Assembly: GCA_026168455.1 (NCBI GenBank)
Contig: CM047428.1
Coordinates: 14,169,313 to 14,233,312, forward strand
Reading direction: 5' to 3'
Origin: Theocolax elegans
Lineage: Eukaryota; Arthropoda; Insecta; Hymenoptera; Cerocephalidae
Length of the DNA: 64,000 nt
Shown here piece after piece: positions 26,301 to 38,530 of the stretch (the stretch's first letter is position 1; each line of letters begins with the position of its first letter). The notes below the pieces were generated by a model. It saw only the letters and a program-made list of their open reading frames with translations, did not search any database and was not told the origin of the DNA. Made by a program: the position numbers and the translations under genes.

Positions 26301-29300
26301 GTCACATAAAGTTCGAATACTTTCCCGTTCAAGAACTATTTTATCACGTTCGCTAAATGCCCAATCTCTACGACGTTTCGACACTTCAGCTTCTTGTACA
26401 GCTTCCTCGAGATCCGACTGAAGCGTATCGACAAATTTACGTAGCTTATCTAGCTCCAAATTAGCTTGATCAAGATTATCCATGCGCTCCTTCTCACGTT
26501 TCGCGTAATCTCTTGGATTTGTCTCCTTTTCGGCTTCCTTGCTCGCTACATCGCGTTCGGTACTGTAAGAGTGTAGCTCCAGTCGGTTTTTACGATCGCG
26601 ATTCGATGCTTCGGAGTACGCCTCTCCGAATTTCTGCCGTAACTCGTTACATTCCTTCAGAGCTTCATCGCGATCATGCAAGGCCGATGATATTTCTCGA
26701 CGTAATGTTTCTATTTGGTAGGATAGCGTTTTTTTCTGAAATTATAGATATTTTCCTTTGTATTAATATAATGTATAAAGAATTTATAAATTATATAGGC
26801 TTATTTATAGCTTTAGTTCCATACAAATTTTAAAATCTATTAGTTGTAAATAATGTAAGTAACTTATTATATATATGGCTTACGCGCCCACTAACTTACG
26901 TCAAGCGCTATCGCGCCTTTCGTTTACCGATAATATAATATTATTTAGTTTTTATTCTTTTAATTTATAATGTCTAAATATACCTTCCTAATGTATGTGT
27001 GTAAATTTCTCAACAATGTTAATTAAATATTTTAGATATAATTTTTAAATAATATTATTTCAGTATTTCACATTAGCTAAGTTAGACATTATGTCTATCA
27101 TGTATAAAATCAAATATTAAACAATTAAGATGAACTAATAACAAATACCTCTTCGATGAGTTGTTTATTCTCGTTTTCGAAATGAGTAACTTTGGCATAA
27201 GCTTGGGTAAGATCATTGCCAAGGGTTTCCATTTCCTGATGAACGGTATCCCTCTCGCTCATAATTAAACTGTATTCGTGTAGGGCGGCATTCCTTTCCT
27301 CGGTAAGTCGCTTGATTTCTTTGCTTGCTTTCATACGACCTACCATAGCTTGATTGATCTCCTTGACTGCTTCTTCGTGTTGCTGTGATACTTTTGCCAA
27401 TGCCTCCCGGTACTCGTTTCTTTCGCGTAACGCGATGTCCCATTGTCGTATAGCAGCGGTGCATTGTTGCTTCAATCCGTTACGTTCACGGACTGCACTG
27501 TTGCGCTCCTGGACCACTTCCTCGTACTGCTTCTTTACTCTAGCTGCTTCTTCTTGGGCAAGTTCCAACTGACAAATGTTCATTCGTTAATACACATTAC
27601 TTCAATACATATTTTTATTTTTATCCTTTCTTTTTACTTTTAGATAAGGGGGTATCGAACCCTTATAACCTTACTAACCGAGCTAAACAAAGAATTTAAT
27701 TATTATTTATAAAGTATGATAATATTTAAAAAGTAGAATACACGCATTCATTTAAATCTTTATATATAAAATTTCAAAAAGAGACAATCGCGTTTTCGAG
27801 AAATGTCTTCTCAAAAATATGAAGCGGATCTGCGGATATAACAAACAACGTTTGTGGTAAAGGGTTTCTCGAAGACGCGATCTTGTCCAGTGGTCATTCG
27901 TCTGTAAACAAAGGCGTGTCTTCTATTACTTTTTTCAGATACTATCTATTACCGACAACCAATTTTTCGTTTTCTTCAATACGTAAAATTTCTGAATTTT
28001 GACAACGTGCCAACAATTTCTGTATTACATAGAATGTAAGTGCAATCGCAAAATTGCGATTAAACCAAAATTGACTGCGTAAAATAAAAATCGATAATGT
28101 CCGTAGATGGGTTATTAACGAAATTTCCTTGATTTACAGAGAATTAATTTTACGCGGTTGAACCGATACTTAATTAACAATAAACATTCTTTTGTTTTAC
28201 AAAAATACAAAAGTGTATTTTAAACGCCTATCAATCGCGGCTTGCAAACCTTTGAACTATAGTTACTTTGCGTGTTAAAATAAGTTTAAGCAACAAGTGT
28301 GACGAGCAGATAATACGTTCACACTCTCCTTTTCTCCACCCCAAGCGTATATACTAAGATGCAAACTCGACTCGTCTGAGAATCATCCATTTTCTTTACT
28401 TGTTGCATAATGTACTATATTTTTATTCCCTCAAACGTATTGTCAAGAGAAAATAATATTAAATTTCTTTCGTTTAAAAGAAAACAATAAATTCGAGTGT
28501 AATTTATTAAAATTTCAAAAAGTAAAAAATAAACCTTCTCCTTTTTCATACTTTTACTTTCTTCTCGATCGATCGACTCTATATATATTCTATACGCAAA
28601 TTCATTTTCGTATTTGTACATTAAAATTTATTAATCTTGACCTGCTGTATACACATTAATGTCAACCTTCCATACCCTCCAAAAGTATGATTAAATTTAG
28701 ATTACATTTCGATTGGGTAAACTAGGACAACCTCCTTTCGACGGCTCCTATTCATAAAGTCCTATACAAGAAGTCATTTCTATATAGTCCTATCTTAAAG
28801 AAAATTTTATAAGATCCTATCTTAATTATAATTCTATAAAGTCCTATCTCAGAAGTACAATTTTATAAAGTCCTATCTCAAAAGTACAATTTTATAAAGT
28901 CCTATCTGAAAAAGTCCTATCTCATCTCAAATTTTGAAAGCTACAAAATCATTAAACAATAAGTTTTTTAATAAAAACAATAAATTATAAAAATAATATT
29001 TACACCTTTATCTAAAAATATAAATATATATGCAGAATCGGATAATAATGCTCATGTAAAGAGTACACTTTTACCGAATATATTATATTTCATTAACCAC
29101 GTTATCGAGATTTTATAAGTATATAAAAAATATTAAAATTTGAATTTTGTATCCAGGTGGAAATTCGAGCATTTATGAAACGTTTTTTAGACAAGAAATT
29201 GGCCATTGCCATTAAAATGGCCATAAATCGTACGTTAATGCCCGAAAAAACGTTTTACTTAACCAAAAAATGTTCACTTTTCCACTAGGGTCAATATTCT

Positions 29301-29560
29301 GCCAATATATATATATACTATATATTATATAAGTAGAATTATTTAAGAGGTCAACATATATAAGTAATGCATTTAAAAAGAAAATAAAAAAGTAAGACAT
29401 TTAAAATGTACTTGACGACAAAGATGGGCCTGAATCTGCCGCAACTTTTTTAGATTCAGTTTTGAAATTTGTGATATTTGAATAAAAAATGTTACCTTTT
29501 ACTTCAATGTTATGAGAACGGCAATTTTTTAAAGAGAAACAATTATAAATAAATATAATA

Positions 29561-29595
<35 letters not shown>

Positions 29596-32500
29596 TATAA
29601 TATAAATTTATATTTTCATAATAGTTTTCAAATTATATAAATTATCAATATTATTATAATTTTATGAAGTTAAGAGAAAGTGTATTAAAGGAAGGGGGGG
29701 GGGGCTTAAAAAAATTGACTTTTATGATCGAACTTTATTGAATTGCATTTGAGATAGGACTTTATAAAATTGACTTCCGAGATAGGACTTTATAATACTG
29801 ACTAAATTTTTTTTTGAGATAGGACCTTATAGAATTTTCTTTTCAGTTAGGACTTTATAGAATTATTCTTGAGTTAGGACATTTTTTAATTAATTTTTGA
29901 GATAGGACTTTATGAATAGGAGCCGTCGCTTTATTTAATATGTTGTTTAATATACCTTAAATTAATGCCATTTTGAACAAGTAAATGCAAAGGTATATTG
30001 CCGACATCGCTGATCGATCTATATTTAACGTTAACTAAATTAAAATAATAATAATTAATCAAACAATCTCATAACTAATGCAAATTGAATCAACGTCATA
30101 GTTAATAATATATCGACTTTAGGGTAGAGCTTTCGATGTAATTAAACTGGATTTTGTGTAATTGTAATTATTAAAATTTATATATTCTACGCTCATTTTC
30201 GAGAAGTAAATTTGATTGATTAATCTAGGTTAATACGAACATCACATCTTGCGCAATCCTCTTCAAAATTGCAGGAAAAAAAAACCATTTTTAAAAGTTA
30301 CTTTACTTTTTACTTTACATTTTTAAATTAAATGAATTTTAAACATTACCCGAGATTGAAATTTGTATAATTAAAAAGTGAAGAAAAGGTTCTTTTTTTC
30401 CTTGAATATTCCAAATATTGACAGACTTTTTAATTGGTAAACAAAGGCAAATTACTCTTTTTTCGAAATTTTAGTATAACTTTGAAATACATGTTGAAGT
30501 TGCAATATTTTTAATTAAACTTTGCAAATATATAAACTTAATAAAGTATCGAATAGATTTTACTCTGTATTAATGAGTAATATTACGGAACATTCGCAAA
30601 AGTTTATATACGAAGAAGAAGTGAGTTTCAAGGAAACAGATTTTGATCCGACTTTACTATAAGTAAAAAATAAAGTGCATCGTTTATTATTTATTTTAAT
30701 GGTTACCGTTTCATCTTGGAAATATCATACATAATTTAATCGATTTGTTTACATTACGTTTTTCATTTTAAAGATTTTCGGAAACAGAGCTTTATAGAAG
30801 CGTTTGAATAAATAATTATTGAAATTTCAATTTTGCTTTCAAGATTTGTAATTGAGGGATTTTTATTCAACGCATTTACGTCAGCCTACATTTATTTTAA
30901 ATTGAATATTTTCAAAAATAATCGTTTATATTTTTTTTATACAATATAAACGATCAGTTAATTAAAAAATGTTATTTTTTTTTAAATAATTTCGAGTCAG
31001 CGGTGAATAAATTAAGGAAAAATATATTTGCAGTGATCTTTAAATGCGTAGGTTTTAATTTTTCTTATTTACAAATAGCACAAAGTAAGTTTTGTATTCG
31101 TTTGTGATAGACAGAAATAATTTGATGGTTAAATATTAAGGAATATAGAGAAACAATATAGACAGTATTGTAAATATAAAAGCATTGTAGGATAGGTGAT
31201 TTCATTAAAATACTTTAATCTTTTTAATAAAGTGTTCTTTCACTGTGTACACACACATATATGTATATATATTATTAATACTACGTAAGCATATATAACA
31301 TAAAAAAAATTAGGTCACAGTGGTTGAAGTTCGTCAGAGTTAGAAAAAAATTCTTTTACTTTTGTTCCTCGGTATTTTATAAATAATATAAAATATACGT
31401 AAATAGATTCAATTTTTTCTACTCTTATATGTTAACAAAATTGATGTACTGTGTACAAATTGTATCAAGGTTTAGAGTATTAAAAAATTGATTTTCAAAT
31501 ATCTACAATAAATGAAAGTTATAATAAAAGGGAAATTACATTAATGTTTAAAACTATTTGTTTTGCAAAAAGATAATAAAGTTCTTTTAAAACGTTTTAC
31601 AACTTTTTACGAGTTGAGAACGAAATAGGTGTATTTGCTTACATCGATGTACGTGAAACTTTTTAAGTTTAAATTTTAAATTAATTATGTTAATTATGGA
31701 AATACTGTATTCAATAAAGTTACTAATTAATAAAGTAAAAGTTACCTTATTGACAGCCGATGAATGGGAAGATATGAGGTCGTCGTATCGTTTCCTAAGA
31801 GAGTCGTATTCGTCCTTGATCGCCTCGTACTTCCTGAGAGCTGATAGATAATGTTGATTCATGGCGTCGGAGTTACCAGCAGGATCAGCAACTAGGACCT
31901 CTTGATTTTGACAGCGTAATTCAGTTACTTCTTTTTGTAATGCTTGGACTTCGCGATCCAGTCGCTGTTTGTCATTAACGAGGTCACTATACTTGCCTCT
32001 TAAAGCTCCAGAATCCTGGACGGAAGTTGACTCGGACTGGCTCATTGCTGCTATATGCTGGCTACGATAGTATTCCAGCTCTTTCATAGTATGCTCGCAC
32101 CTATGTTGAAAAATAATTGATTTTTTTTATTAAACCCTATATTACACTCAAATACTTTTAAAGCGGATTCTTTTATAAAATCCCAGTAAAAAAGTATATA
32201 CTTTCAATTCAATATTTTAACTTAGCCGTTAAAAAAACGTACATTGTAAAACACTCGAATTAATCACGTATAATTAATGCAATTTTTATAATATTTAATA
32301 CGTAATTTAATTCATTGAAAATTTAACATATTATTTATATTATCGATTCTCATTTATCACTACAAAAGGTATAGGTTATTCATAGATACACTCGGTACCG
32401 AAAATTTTCGTATTTCACTAATGACCGTTTTAATTACGTTTATTTGATTAATTATCATGGTAATAAAATGTATCAGATTGGTCAGTTTATTATTCAATCT

Positions 32501-35500
32501 TAAAATTCATCATTAATTCATCCAACGATAAAGTAAAAATGCAGTTTTTTCTTGATTGCTTATTATAATTACACTTCTAGATTAAAATTCTCAAGAGAAA
32601 ATACAAAATTTACATTTTCTTGGTAAATCAAATTTCTTTAATATTCATGAACGATACATAAATTACAAATATTCATAAAAGTTGTTGAAAATTTATATGA
32701 ACTTTTAAAATTTTAAAATTAATTAAATTATTATTGTAATTTAAATATTTGCAAATTATCAAGGCAAATAGCATAATATAATACAACGTAAAATAAGATT
32801 ATCCCTCATACTTGCTAATACGCAAAAAGCTGGACTTAAATTCTGCAAAATGTCAGAGATAATCTCTAATTTTCTAACGGACTTTACTATTCAAGATATA
32901 TTATTTAAGTTTGAAATATTAAATAGTTATCAGTTTAAATTAATATTATTTAATTTGATATTTAATTAATATTATTGTAATTAAAGCTCAAATTGATTTA
33001 ACAGTAAAATAAACATTTTACGTTTTAAATTATACTTGTGTAAAACAATAATAACGTCAATGTTAACAATATTTAAAAATATCAAAATATAGCGCAAATT
33101 AAAATTCAGCTTTATATATTTTATATTTATAAACCAATAGAATTTATAACATCAAATTTTCGTAGTTGTTAAAGAAAAATAAATCTAATTGATTTACCTT
33201 GTACCAAAGGTTGAAAATTGTTGAAAATGAATATTTTTTTGTACTGTTAAAAAAACAAATCGTAAATAATAATGTGTGGCTATGGAGATAATAAAATAAT
33301 CTTTATCAAACTTTAAATTAATTACGAATTATTATCTTCAATTTAGATGAATCTAATCAATAATTATCTTCAAGGGCGTATATTTTTATTGCCCCGTTTT
33401 TTTAAGCAAAAAAGTAAACAAGGGAAGTTGACCTGATTATTTACCTACTCAATCAAAATAGATCGTAAAAAGAATACGAAAGAAATAGTAGGACAAATAA
33501 ATTAATTGAATTTTAAATTTAAACAAGTGCATAATTATTAAAGGGTCTAAAATTTAAATGTTAGGTTATTAAAAATTTCAGTTTAGACTTTTTTATGCTA
33601 ATAAATAATAAGTTCTTTATATGTAAAAATTAATCAAATTGTCAAATAATAAAAAATGTGAAAACCGGAATTTTATATATTACTGGCCATTTTCTGTTTT
33701 ATCAACGTAACATTACTATTTTGTTATGCATTAAAATATAGTTTGCCTATTAATTTTTAAAATAAATAATACAAAATAAAATGACTTAAAACGAATTTTC
33801 AAAATATATATGTATCTTATAGTCAATTAGTAACCGAATAAAATAAAATATCAATCAATACAAATGTAATTGACTATACTTCAATATGTGTATTTGAATT
33901 TGATTTATGACATACAAACATTCTAAACGGCTTAATATGTTTGGCATCTTTTCGAATTTAAATTCAACAATCATTTGTTTTGAATCACAATTAAATTAAT
34001 ATTTTATTTGATTAAAAAACATAACTATAAAACGTAAATATAAGGATTGTTATTTTTTAACGACAAATAGTAAGTATTTCCAAATGATCAGAATTTTGAA
34101 TTTACTTAAAAAAACTTTTGGAATAATTTTTCAATTTGGTTTCCCACTGATTTTCCCTAATTGAATATGGTGCAGTGAGTATTTCAATTATATTCCAAAA
34201 TCTTTTACGTCATATTATGTTTTATTAAAATTTGAAACAATACTGAAAAAGATTTACATTTCATGTTACAGAAATAATATTAATGGAAATTGTCGAGTGA
34301 ACCTCGATGACACTCTAATAATGGTAAGTATCTACGTTAACAAGAGGATGTATCTGTCATACACGCGGCCCGGCATCAACACGTCATTTTATTTTTCCCT
34401 TCTCCTTTCCCTTTGAATATGTCCGACATACGTGTATATTGCATATATTGATTTTTTTGCCTTTGATACTATTTTTAAAGCTAGTTTTCAAAACGAACCC
34501 GAGGCTGCAACTAGCGAGCCGTGCTCAGCTAAGCGATTATTAAATAAACTCCGGGGGTGGGTTGTTGCGTATACCGTTACAATTATAAGGGTCCAATGGG
34601 CTATCGCGAATTCATGCGTTTTACAGGTCAACTCCTTGCTTGTTTAACACATTTTATTATTTATTTTGTCACTTCAAATTTCATGATACGTTTCCCTTTT
34701 TTATATTAAAATAATTTACGTTATCACTGATGTTTTAAGTGATTTTCTTCTTAAAATTGATTTAAATTAAAAATTCATTACAAACATGTATACGTTAAAT
34801 CATTTTTAATGTTGATTGCATTATCTAATAATTGTAATGTCAAATAGTTAGTTAATGACTACTATTAATTTCGTACATTTAGTATGGTATTGATTTTAAC
34901 GCGCAGGATACAAACGTGACTATCACTATTTTACTTCTGCATGATAAATTTTGCTGTGAAAAATATGTAACAGTAATACATTGTTACTCAACAATAGAAA
35001 TTTGTTTTATGTAATACTTGTTTTATTTATCTACTTACAGAATCGGACATCTAATTGTGAAAGACAAATAGACTACTAAAAAAGTATTATAGACTTTATA
35101 TTAATGTCCGCATTATCTATAAATATAATTTTTTTAAAATTAGCCAATCATTTACAGTATTGTAGATACATTAAAACAAGTAGTAAAATTTCCTTCTTTA
35201 AATAAAACGTTAAGCATTAAAAAAAAATTAAATAATTAGCTATAAAAGATGCAAAATAATAATTAAAAATATACATTGATTTCTTTCTAAACGTCAACAT
35301 GCAATTTTCTCGTTCGTGGAATACCAATAATAACTCGTACGTTTTATAATATTTAAAGAACAATATTGAATACGCGATGCTTATTTTGAATACCATACGA
35401 TAATAAAATGAAAGTATAACGTAAAGTATAAATTTCATCGAGAAGTTAAAAAATGAACTGAAAATTAAACAAAAACAAACCGTCTAATTGTATCGGAGTG

Positions 35501-36813
35501 CTTATGTCTAAGTAGTTGATATTGCGCTTGCAAATCATTATAGTCAGGACCACGACATTCAGGACCACCGACTGGACTTCCAACGCTGTCGCATCTTCCA
35601 CTATCTCTTTCTATACACGGTTCATGCGGAAAAAAATTAAACTTAATTAAAATAAATTAAAACTTATAATTCGTGCAAACATAAAGTAACTAAATAAATT
35701 AACCCACTAAAAACACATTTATTGAATACTTATCGAACGACGATTCTTACCCACATTAAGAGCTCCATCTGCAAAAAAAGATGAAGAAATAACGTTATTT
35801 ATTTTACACACTCGCGAGTATTATTTTTATTCTAACGTTAGATCGGTACTGGGTTGTAATTGTACCCGAAACAATGCAATTCGTGGTTGCTTTCACCAGG
35901 AAAGAAATCATTGGTCACGCACACGAGTATCGCGATTCACTCCTTTTTAATATCAGTGAAATCAAAAGTGAATTTAACGAATTATAACGCGCTTCGTTTT
36001 TACTTGGGCGAATTCTATATACTTGCTTTAAATTAATACTCGTTTCGTATCAAAATAATATGCAATCATAATGAAAACAAAATAAAATCATATTTGTTGA
36101 ATTAATTATAGTGTTCGAATATGAATAAACATCAGTGCATGCATTAAATTCCTTGAAATTATTGATGCATTTCATTTATATTGTTATTCAAATTACATTT
36201 CTGTATCCGTAAGTTACTTATTAATTAAAGATGTGTATATTTATATATATATAAAAGTGTATATGAATATATATTTATACAAATATAATCTCAAGCTAGA
36301 TGTAAATATGTGCATTACAATTTTTGAAATTTTTGCTGTTTATGTTTTCTTGTATTATGTATCGTTAAGAAAAAGAACTTTAATAAAAAAAATTCCTTTT
36401 TTATTTTTAGAATAAATATTTCATTAATACTTGTAAAAATATAAATAAATATAATTTCTTAAGATTATAAGTTACTTACATTCACTTATTGAAAAAGTAT
36501 CGCTAAAATATCTAAATGAAAGCAATCTAGTGCAATAAATGTGCAGGTCAGAGTCAAATAAAACTTTTAAATCTATAATTTACAGTTCGCTGAATTCAGT
36601 ATTTGTACAAAAATGCACCTTGATATATGAATACAATTTTATACTTTTCATTGTTCACAAGGGAAACAGTAGTACTTTTTTATATAGTTTGTTAATAACA
36701 AAAAATAAATTAAAATCTACTTTGTGATTTTTAAGCTTAGAATTGTCAAAGTAAAACTCACCGCTGCTTCCAGCGCTATCCAGTGAGGAAGCTCCAGAAG
36801 CCATGCCCTCCAT
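16492..36813 (-). CDS. Dlg5: Discs large homologue 5 (Dlg5), complete, 18 exons, with internal duplication
   Basis: Exons in transcript order: 36762-36813, 35751-35768, 35481-35610, 31746-32100, 27149-27568, 26299-26735, 25511-26141, 24584-25094, 23311-24479, 22384-22894, 20969-22279, 19752-20023, 19347-19519, 18543-19070, 17396-17637, 17080-17309, 16783-17002, 16492-16598. All phases agree, giving 2,438 residues, or 1,878 without the duplicated pair 24584-25094 plus 23311-24479; the latter is close to the fly protein. The start ATG has an in-frame TAG 12 bases upstream. The order is coiled coil (about 67-480), PDZ1 and PDZ2, hybrid PDZ, PDZ3, PDZ4, SH3, guanylate-kinase-like domain, and the end ALWVPRGLP. 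Dlg5 is a MAGUK scaffold for cell polarity, junction and cadherin trafficking. Weakest junctions: donor GTTATT at 19751 and acceptor at 19071. Whether the duplicated exons are truly in the transcript is open. Confidence 0.93.
18543..19070 (-). CDS. Dlg5: Dlg5 exon encoding PDZ4 and SH3
   Basis: PDZ4 begins RYLFIETRKCSNLGISLVGG and continues through GIFVHSVQPGCLAEEAGL, GDRILEYNGVDL and ARPADKVTLIAQY. The SH3 part follows: FYVKAMFDRTGEVGDSLQL, FNKDDILYVDNTMF and HWRAWLVDQTGRR, ending IPSKFK. I chose the CTCCCCAG acceptor at 19071-19073 because it keeps the frame from exon 19347-19519. The more obvious AATGTAG acceptor 35 bases upstream would shift it. Confidence 0.85.
20969..22279 (-). CDS. Dlg5: Dlg5 exon encoding linker and intact PDZ3
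   Basis: A long Ser/Pro/His-rich linker (HPHHPHQSINSRYPSPP and similar) is followed by PDZ3: VRRIHIDKSQEPLGIQI, GGVFVSSVTEHSLASQIGLQ, VGDQLLDVCGINMRTCDSY and NILRQCGNSFTMLVQYSPD. The donor is GTAAGT. Bases from 21169 upward are repeated at 23369-24479. Confidence 0.9.
21169..23368. repeat. Tandem duplication in Dlg5, copy A (2,200 bp)
   Basis: This copy starts inside the PDZ3 exon and ends inside a PDZ2-derived exon segment. It is repeated at 23369-25575 at an exact 2,200-bp offset. I noticed one base difference in the copies by eye (G against A near 21609/23809). It contains most of one linker exon, exon 22384-22894 and the introns. Confidence 0.97.
23311..24479 (-). CDS. Dlg5: Hybrid Dlg5 exon: linker plus fused half-PDZ3/half-PDZ2
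   Basis: This exon exists only because of the duplication. It begins like exon 20969-22279 (acceptor at 24480, same linker and RRIHIDKSQEPLGIQI). At 23369-23375 it switches in frame to the PDZ2 sequence SPGSLAAKDGYLAVGDRVLN and uses the PDZ2 donor at 23310. It is 1,169 nt, entering in phase 1 and leaving in phase 0, so it joins the next exon (22384-22894) without a frame shift. The fusion lacks the GGVFVSSV-type strand between the carboxylate loop and the middle helix, so the fourth PDZ in order is probably not a normal peptide binder. Confidence 0.8.
23369..25575. repeat. Tandem duplication in Dlg5, copy B (2,200 bp plus shared 7 bp)
   Basis: The second copy. The novel junction is at 23369-23375, where the 7-bp string GATATTT is shared by both parent breakpoints (21169 in the PDZ3 exon and 25569 in the PDZ1/2 exon). 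It is a direct, head-to-tail repeat. Confidence 0.97.
25511..26141 (-). CDS. Dlg5: Dlg5 exon encoding end of coiled coil, PDZ1 and most of PDZ2
   Basis: A charged helical start (ERDRAVSDLANALRDSDD) leads into PDZ1 with carboxylate loop RDLGLMLVGG, then GVYVAQVAPGSVIENKLRV and LRVNNVDCSSV. PDZ2 follows with SVPHGITLEIGIYIAKISPG and ends at VGDRVLN. The rest of PDZ2 (INSKPMEGVTSSHEAMAVL) is on the next exon (24584-25094). Confidence 0.92.
26299..27568 (-). CDS. Dlg5: Dlg5 coiled-coil exons
   Basis: Two exons (27149-27568 and 26299-26735) encode continuous heptad-like sequence rich in Glu, Lys, Arg and Gln. Examples are RVKKQYEEVVQERNSAVRER and AVQEAEVSKRRRDWAFSERD. This is the repeated RERDxA-type coiled coil of the Dlg5 N-terminal half, involved in oligomerisation and partner binding. 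A third coiled-coil exon lies at 31746-32100. Confidence 0.9.
27645..27692 (-). other. tRNA-like fragment, possible SINE remnant
   Basis: Read on the minus strand, TTAGCTCGGTTAGTAAGG resembles a tRNA A box. It is followed closely by GGGTTCGATACCC, a B-box-like stem and loop. The anticodon arm is missing and the spacing is too short for a tRNA gene, so this is at best a degenerate tRNA-derived repeat in the Dlg5 intron. Confidence 0.25.
28739..29928 (-). mobile_element. Non-autonomous TIR transposon, full-length copy in Dlg5 intron
   Basis: The element is 1,190 bp and starts CGACGGCTCCTATTC and ends with the exact inverse. The outer 27 bp are perfectly inverted. CTTT flanks both sides (28735-28738 and 29929-29932), a 4-bp target duplication. 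Each end carries several direct repeats built on ATAAAGTCCTATCTCA. There is an internal G-run near 29692-29703. No coding frame resembles a transposase. The same element occurs in opposite orientation in the Rapgap1 intron with ATAT target duplications. I do not recognise the superfamily. Confidence 0.85.
32101..35480 (-). other. Dlg5: Dlg5 intron, 3.4 kb
   Basis: AT-rich, with no supported exon. A short GC-richer patch at about 34360-34630 stands out and could be regulatory, but it carries no recognisable motif and no phase-compatible exon. Confidence 0.6.
35751..35768 (-). CDS. Dlg5: Dlg5 18-nt microexon
   Basis: The acceptor TTTTTTTGCAG precedes ATGGAGCTCTTAATGTGG, which is followed by donor GTAAGA. 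Entering and leaving in phase 1, it adds six residues (DGALNV plus a split Glu codon) between exon 1 and exon 35481-35610. Skipping it also keeps the frame. Both splice sites are strong. Being a multiple of three, it is a likely alternatively spliced cassette. Confidence 0.65.
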
Positions 36814-38103
36814 TGCTCCAGGCTAGTATGCACTATTCCATCCAAGATAAGCGATGACTACGTTCGCCTCAAAAGTAACAACGATGCCCCGTACTTCACA
36901 CCAGAGTGAGCCCTTTGTGGTTTAATAAAACGTATATCCTTCATAATGACAATTCATGTAGAGGTAAGCAGGTCTCCTCCCCTGCAAACAAGAGAGAAAA
37001 AGAGAGATTGTGAGAGAGAGTACAAGCTCCTGTATCATCTAAGTGGAACTAAGGGATACCAACGTTATCAGAGGTATGTGTGTGTATATGTGTGCGTGAG
37101 CGTGACATTTGTGTCAAGGAAATCCAATAGTACGGATAAGCCAATATTGCCTAGAGAATGGAAATAGGGAAATATAGAAGCAAGGATTTGATATTTTTGG
37201 AATTAAATAGTTATCGTTTGCTCTAATCGATTTCAAATCCTGTCAGATATATCTTTCATTTCAATTTAAATTGAACTGTCTAGTTGCACAAATGCATTTC
37301 TTGTATTAATATTTCAATTTGTATTATTCAAGTTTAATTTAGTTTGTTTGATCAGTTATTAGAAGTATAATAAATTTCCTTGTTGTAGAAGAATATATAT
37401 TTTTACTATATACCAGAAAAGTTAGAAGCATTGGTATTGGACTATACGATAAGCGTCTAATGAATTATTTGCATGCACATAATGACAACTAACAAATGTA
37501 CATGTGTAATTTGGTAATAAACAGTAAAAACACTAAAAGAAATAAAAAAATGTACAACTAAAGTAAGTAGCTAAGTAAAATTTATAAATTTTTTTGCTTA
37601 CTCTTTTGGTAAGTTTAGATAAAAACCAGAGAATATTTCAATATACGTATAAAGTAGGAATACAAGTATATAAAGTAACTTGAATTGTAAAACTGTTGAA
37701 TGCTCAGAGAATAAGTATGATGGAGTAAATTGCAAATGAATTGTATCTACAATCTATCCAATTAGAAATGGAGTAAGTGTATGGACAAACAAAAATAATG
37801 AGGTTCGCGTACTATACAGAACGATACACAATAATACGTACATGGTACCCAAGGAACCTCCCAATTCTCAGTTTGTTCGTTAAGTAAACCGAAGTGAATT
37901 CGTATACGCCTTGCGGAACCAGGAAAACGGTCGGCGATCCAGCGAGTCGAGTGGCATCGGGGAAACGACGAGTTTACCTCCCACTTCCGTCCTAAGGCAC
38001 TTGACCGTCGACCGGTGTCGTTACGCCCATCCTCGGGAGGTTCTCCGGGGGCTGATCGAGTACGTCTCGTTCGTTGGCGATATACGCGGTGCCCCTCTTT
38101 ATA

Positions 38104-38145
<42 letters not shown>

Positions 38146-38176
38146 GCTCTTTCTCTCTATCTATCTAAGTATCTAC

Positions 38177-38216
<40 letters not shown>

Positions 38217-38530
38217 CTCTCACTCACTCTTTCTCGTCGTTTCACCTGCTGCGCCAGCGAGCCTGACAATTAGCCATTTTCAGTCGGGCAGCAGCGCGCA
38301 CCAAGAACCCGTACACGGACAAGAGTTTACACATACAGGCCGGGAGGTGGGGGGAGTCGAGCTGGAGCCTGGACACATGGACAGGATAGACCCGCGCGCG
38401 CATACGCTACATCGTTGCACTTCTAAACTAAAGAGGTGGGAAGGCAGGGAAGGGACCATTATCACGATCGGTAAGGTAGGTTGTGAGATCGGCGATTTAC
38501 TCGCTCGGTTAACTGATCGAAGAATTTAGT
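36814..38530 (-). promoter_or_regulatory. Dlg5 5' UTR and putative promoter region
   Basis: An in-frame TAG sits 12 bases before the Dlg5 ATG, so the coding region starts at 36813 unless an unseen upstream exon is used. The region 37890-38520 is richer in GC and CpG than its surroundings. On the minus strand it contains long GA tracts of the kind bound by GAGA factors in insect promoters. The open plus-strand frames across 37911-38529 are repeat translations and not genes. I did not locate a transcription start. Confidence 0.35.
38106..38216. repeat. (CT)n / (GA)n tract
   Basis: Two long CT runs (about 38106-38145 and 38180-38216), separated by a CTAT-like spacer. Confidence 0.95.

Noticed and set aside
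29212..29400. Open frame inside the transposon as a transposase fragment
   Set aside because: 62 residues of hydrophobic, AT-driven composition with no catalytic motif.
34360..34647. GC-richer patch with a plus-strand open frame in a Dlg5 intron
   Set aside because: No domain and no phase-compatible splice sites. It is possibly regulatory but unsupported.
37911..38529. Three overlapping open frames rich in Ser-Leu repeats
   Set aside because: They are translations of a CT microsatellite in the Dlg5 promoter region, open in several frames at once.
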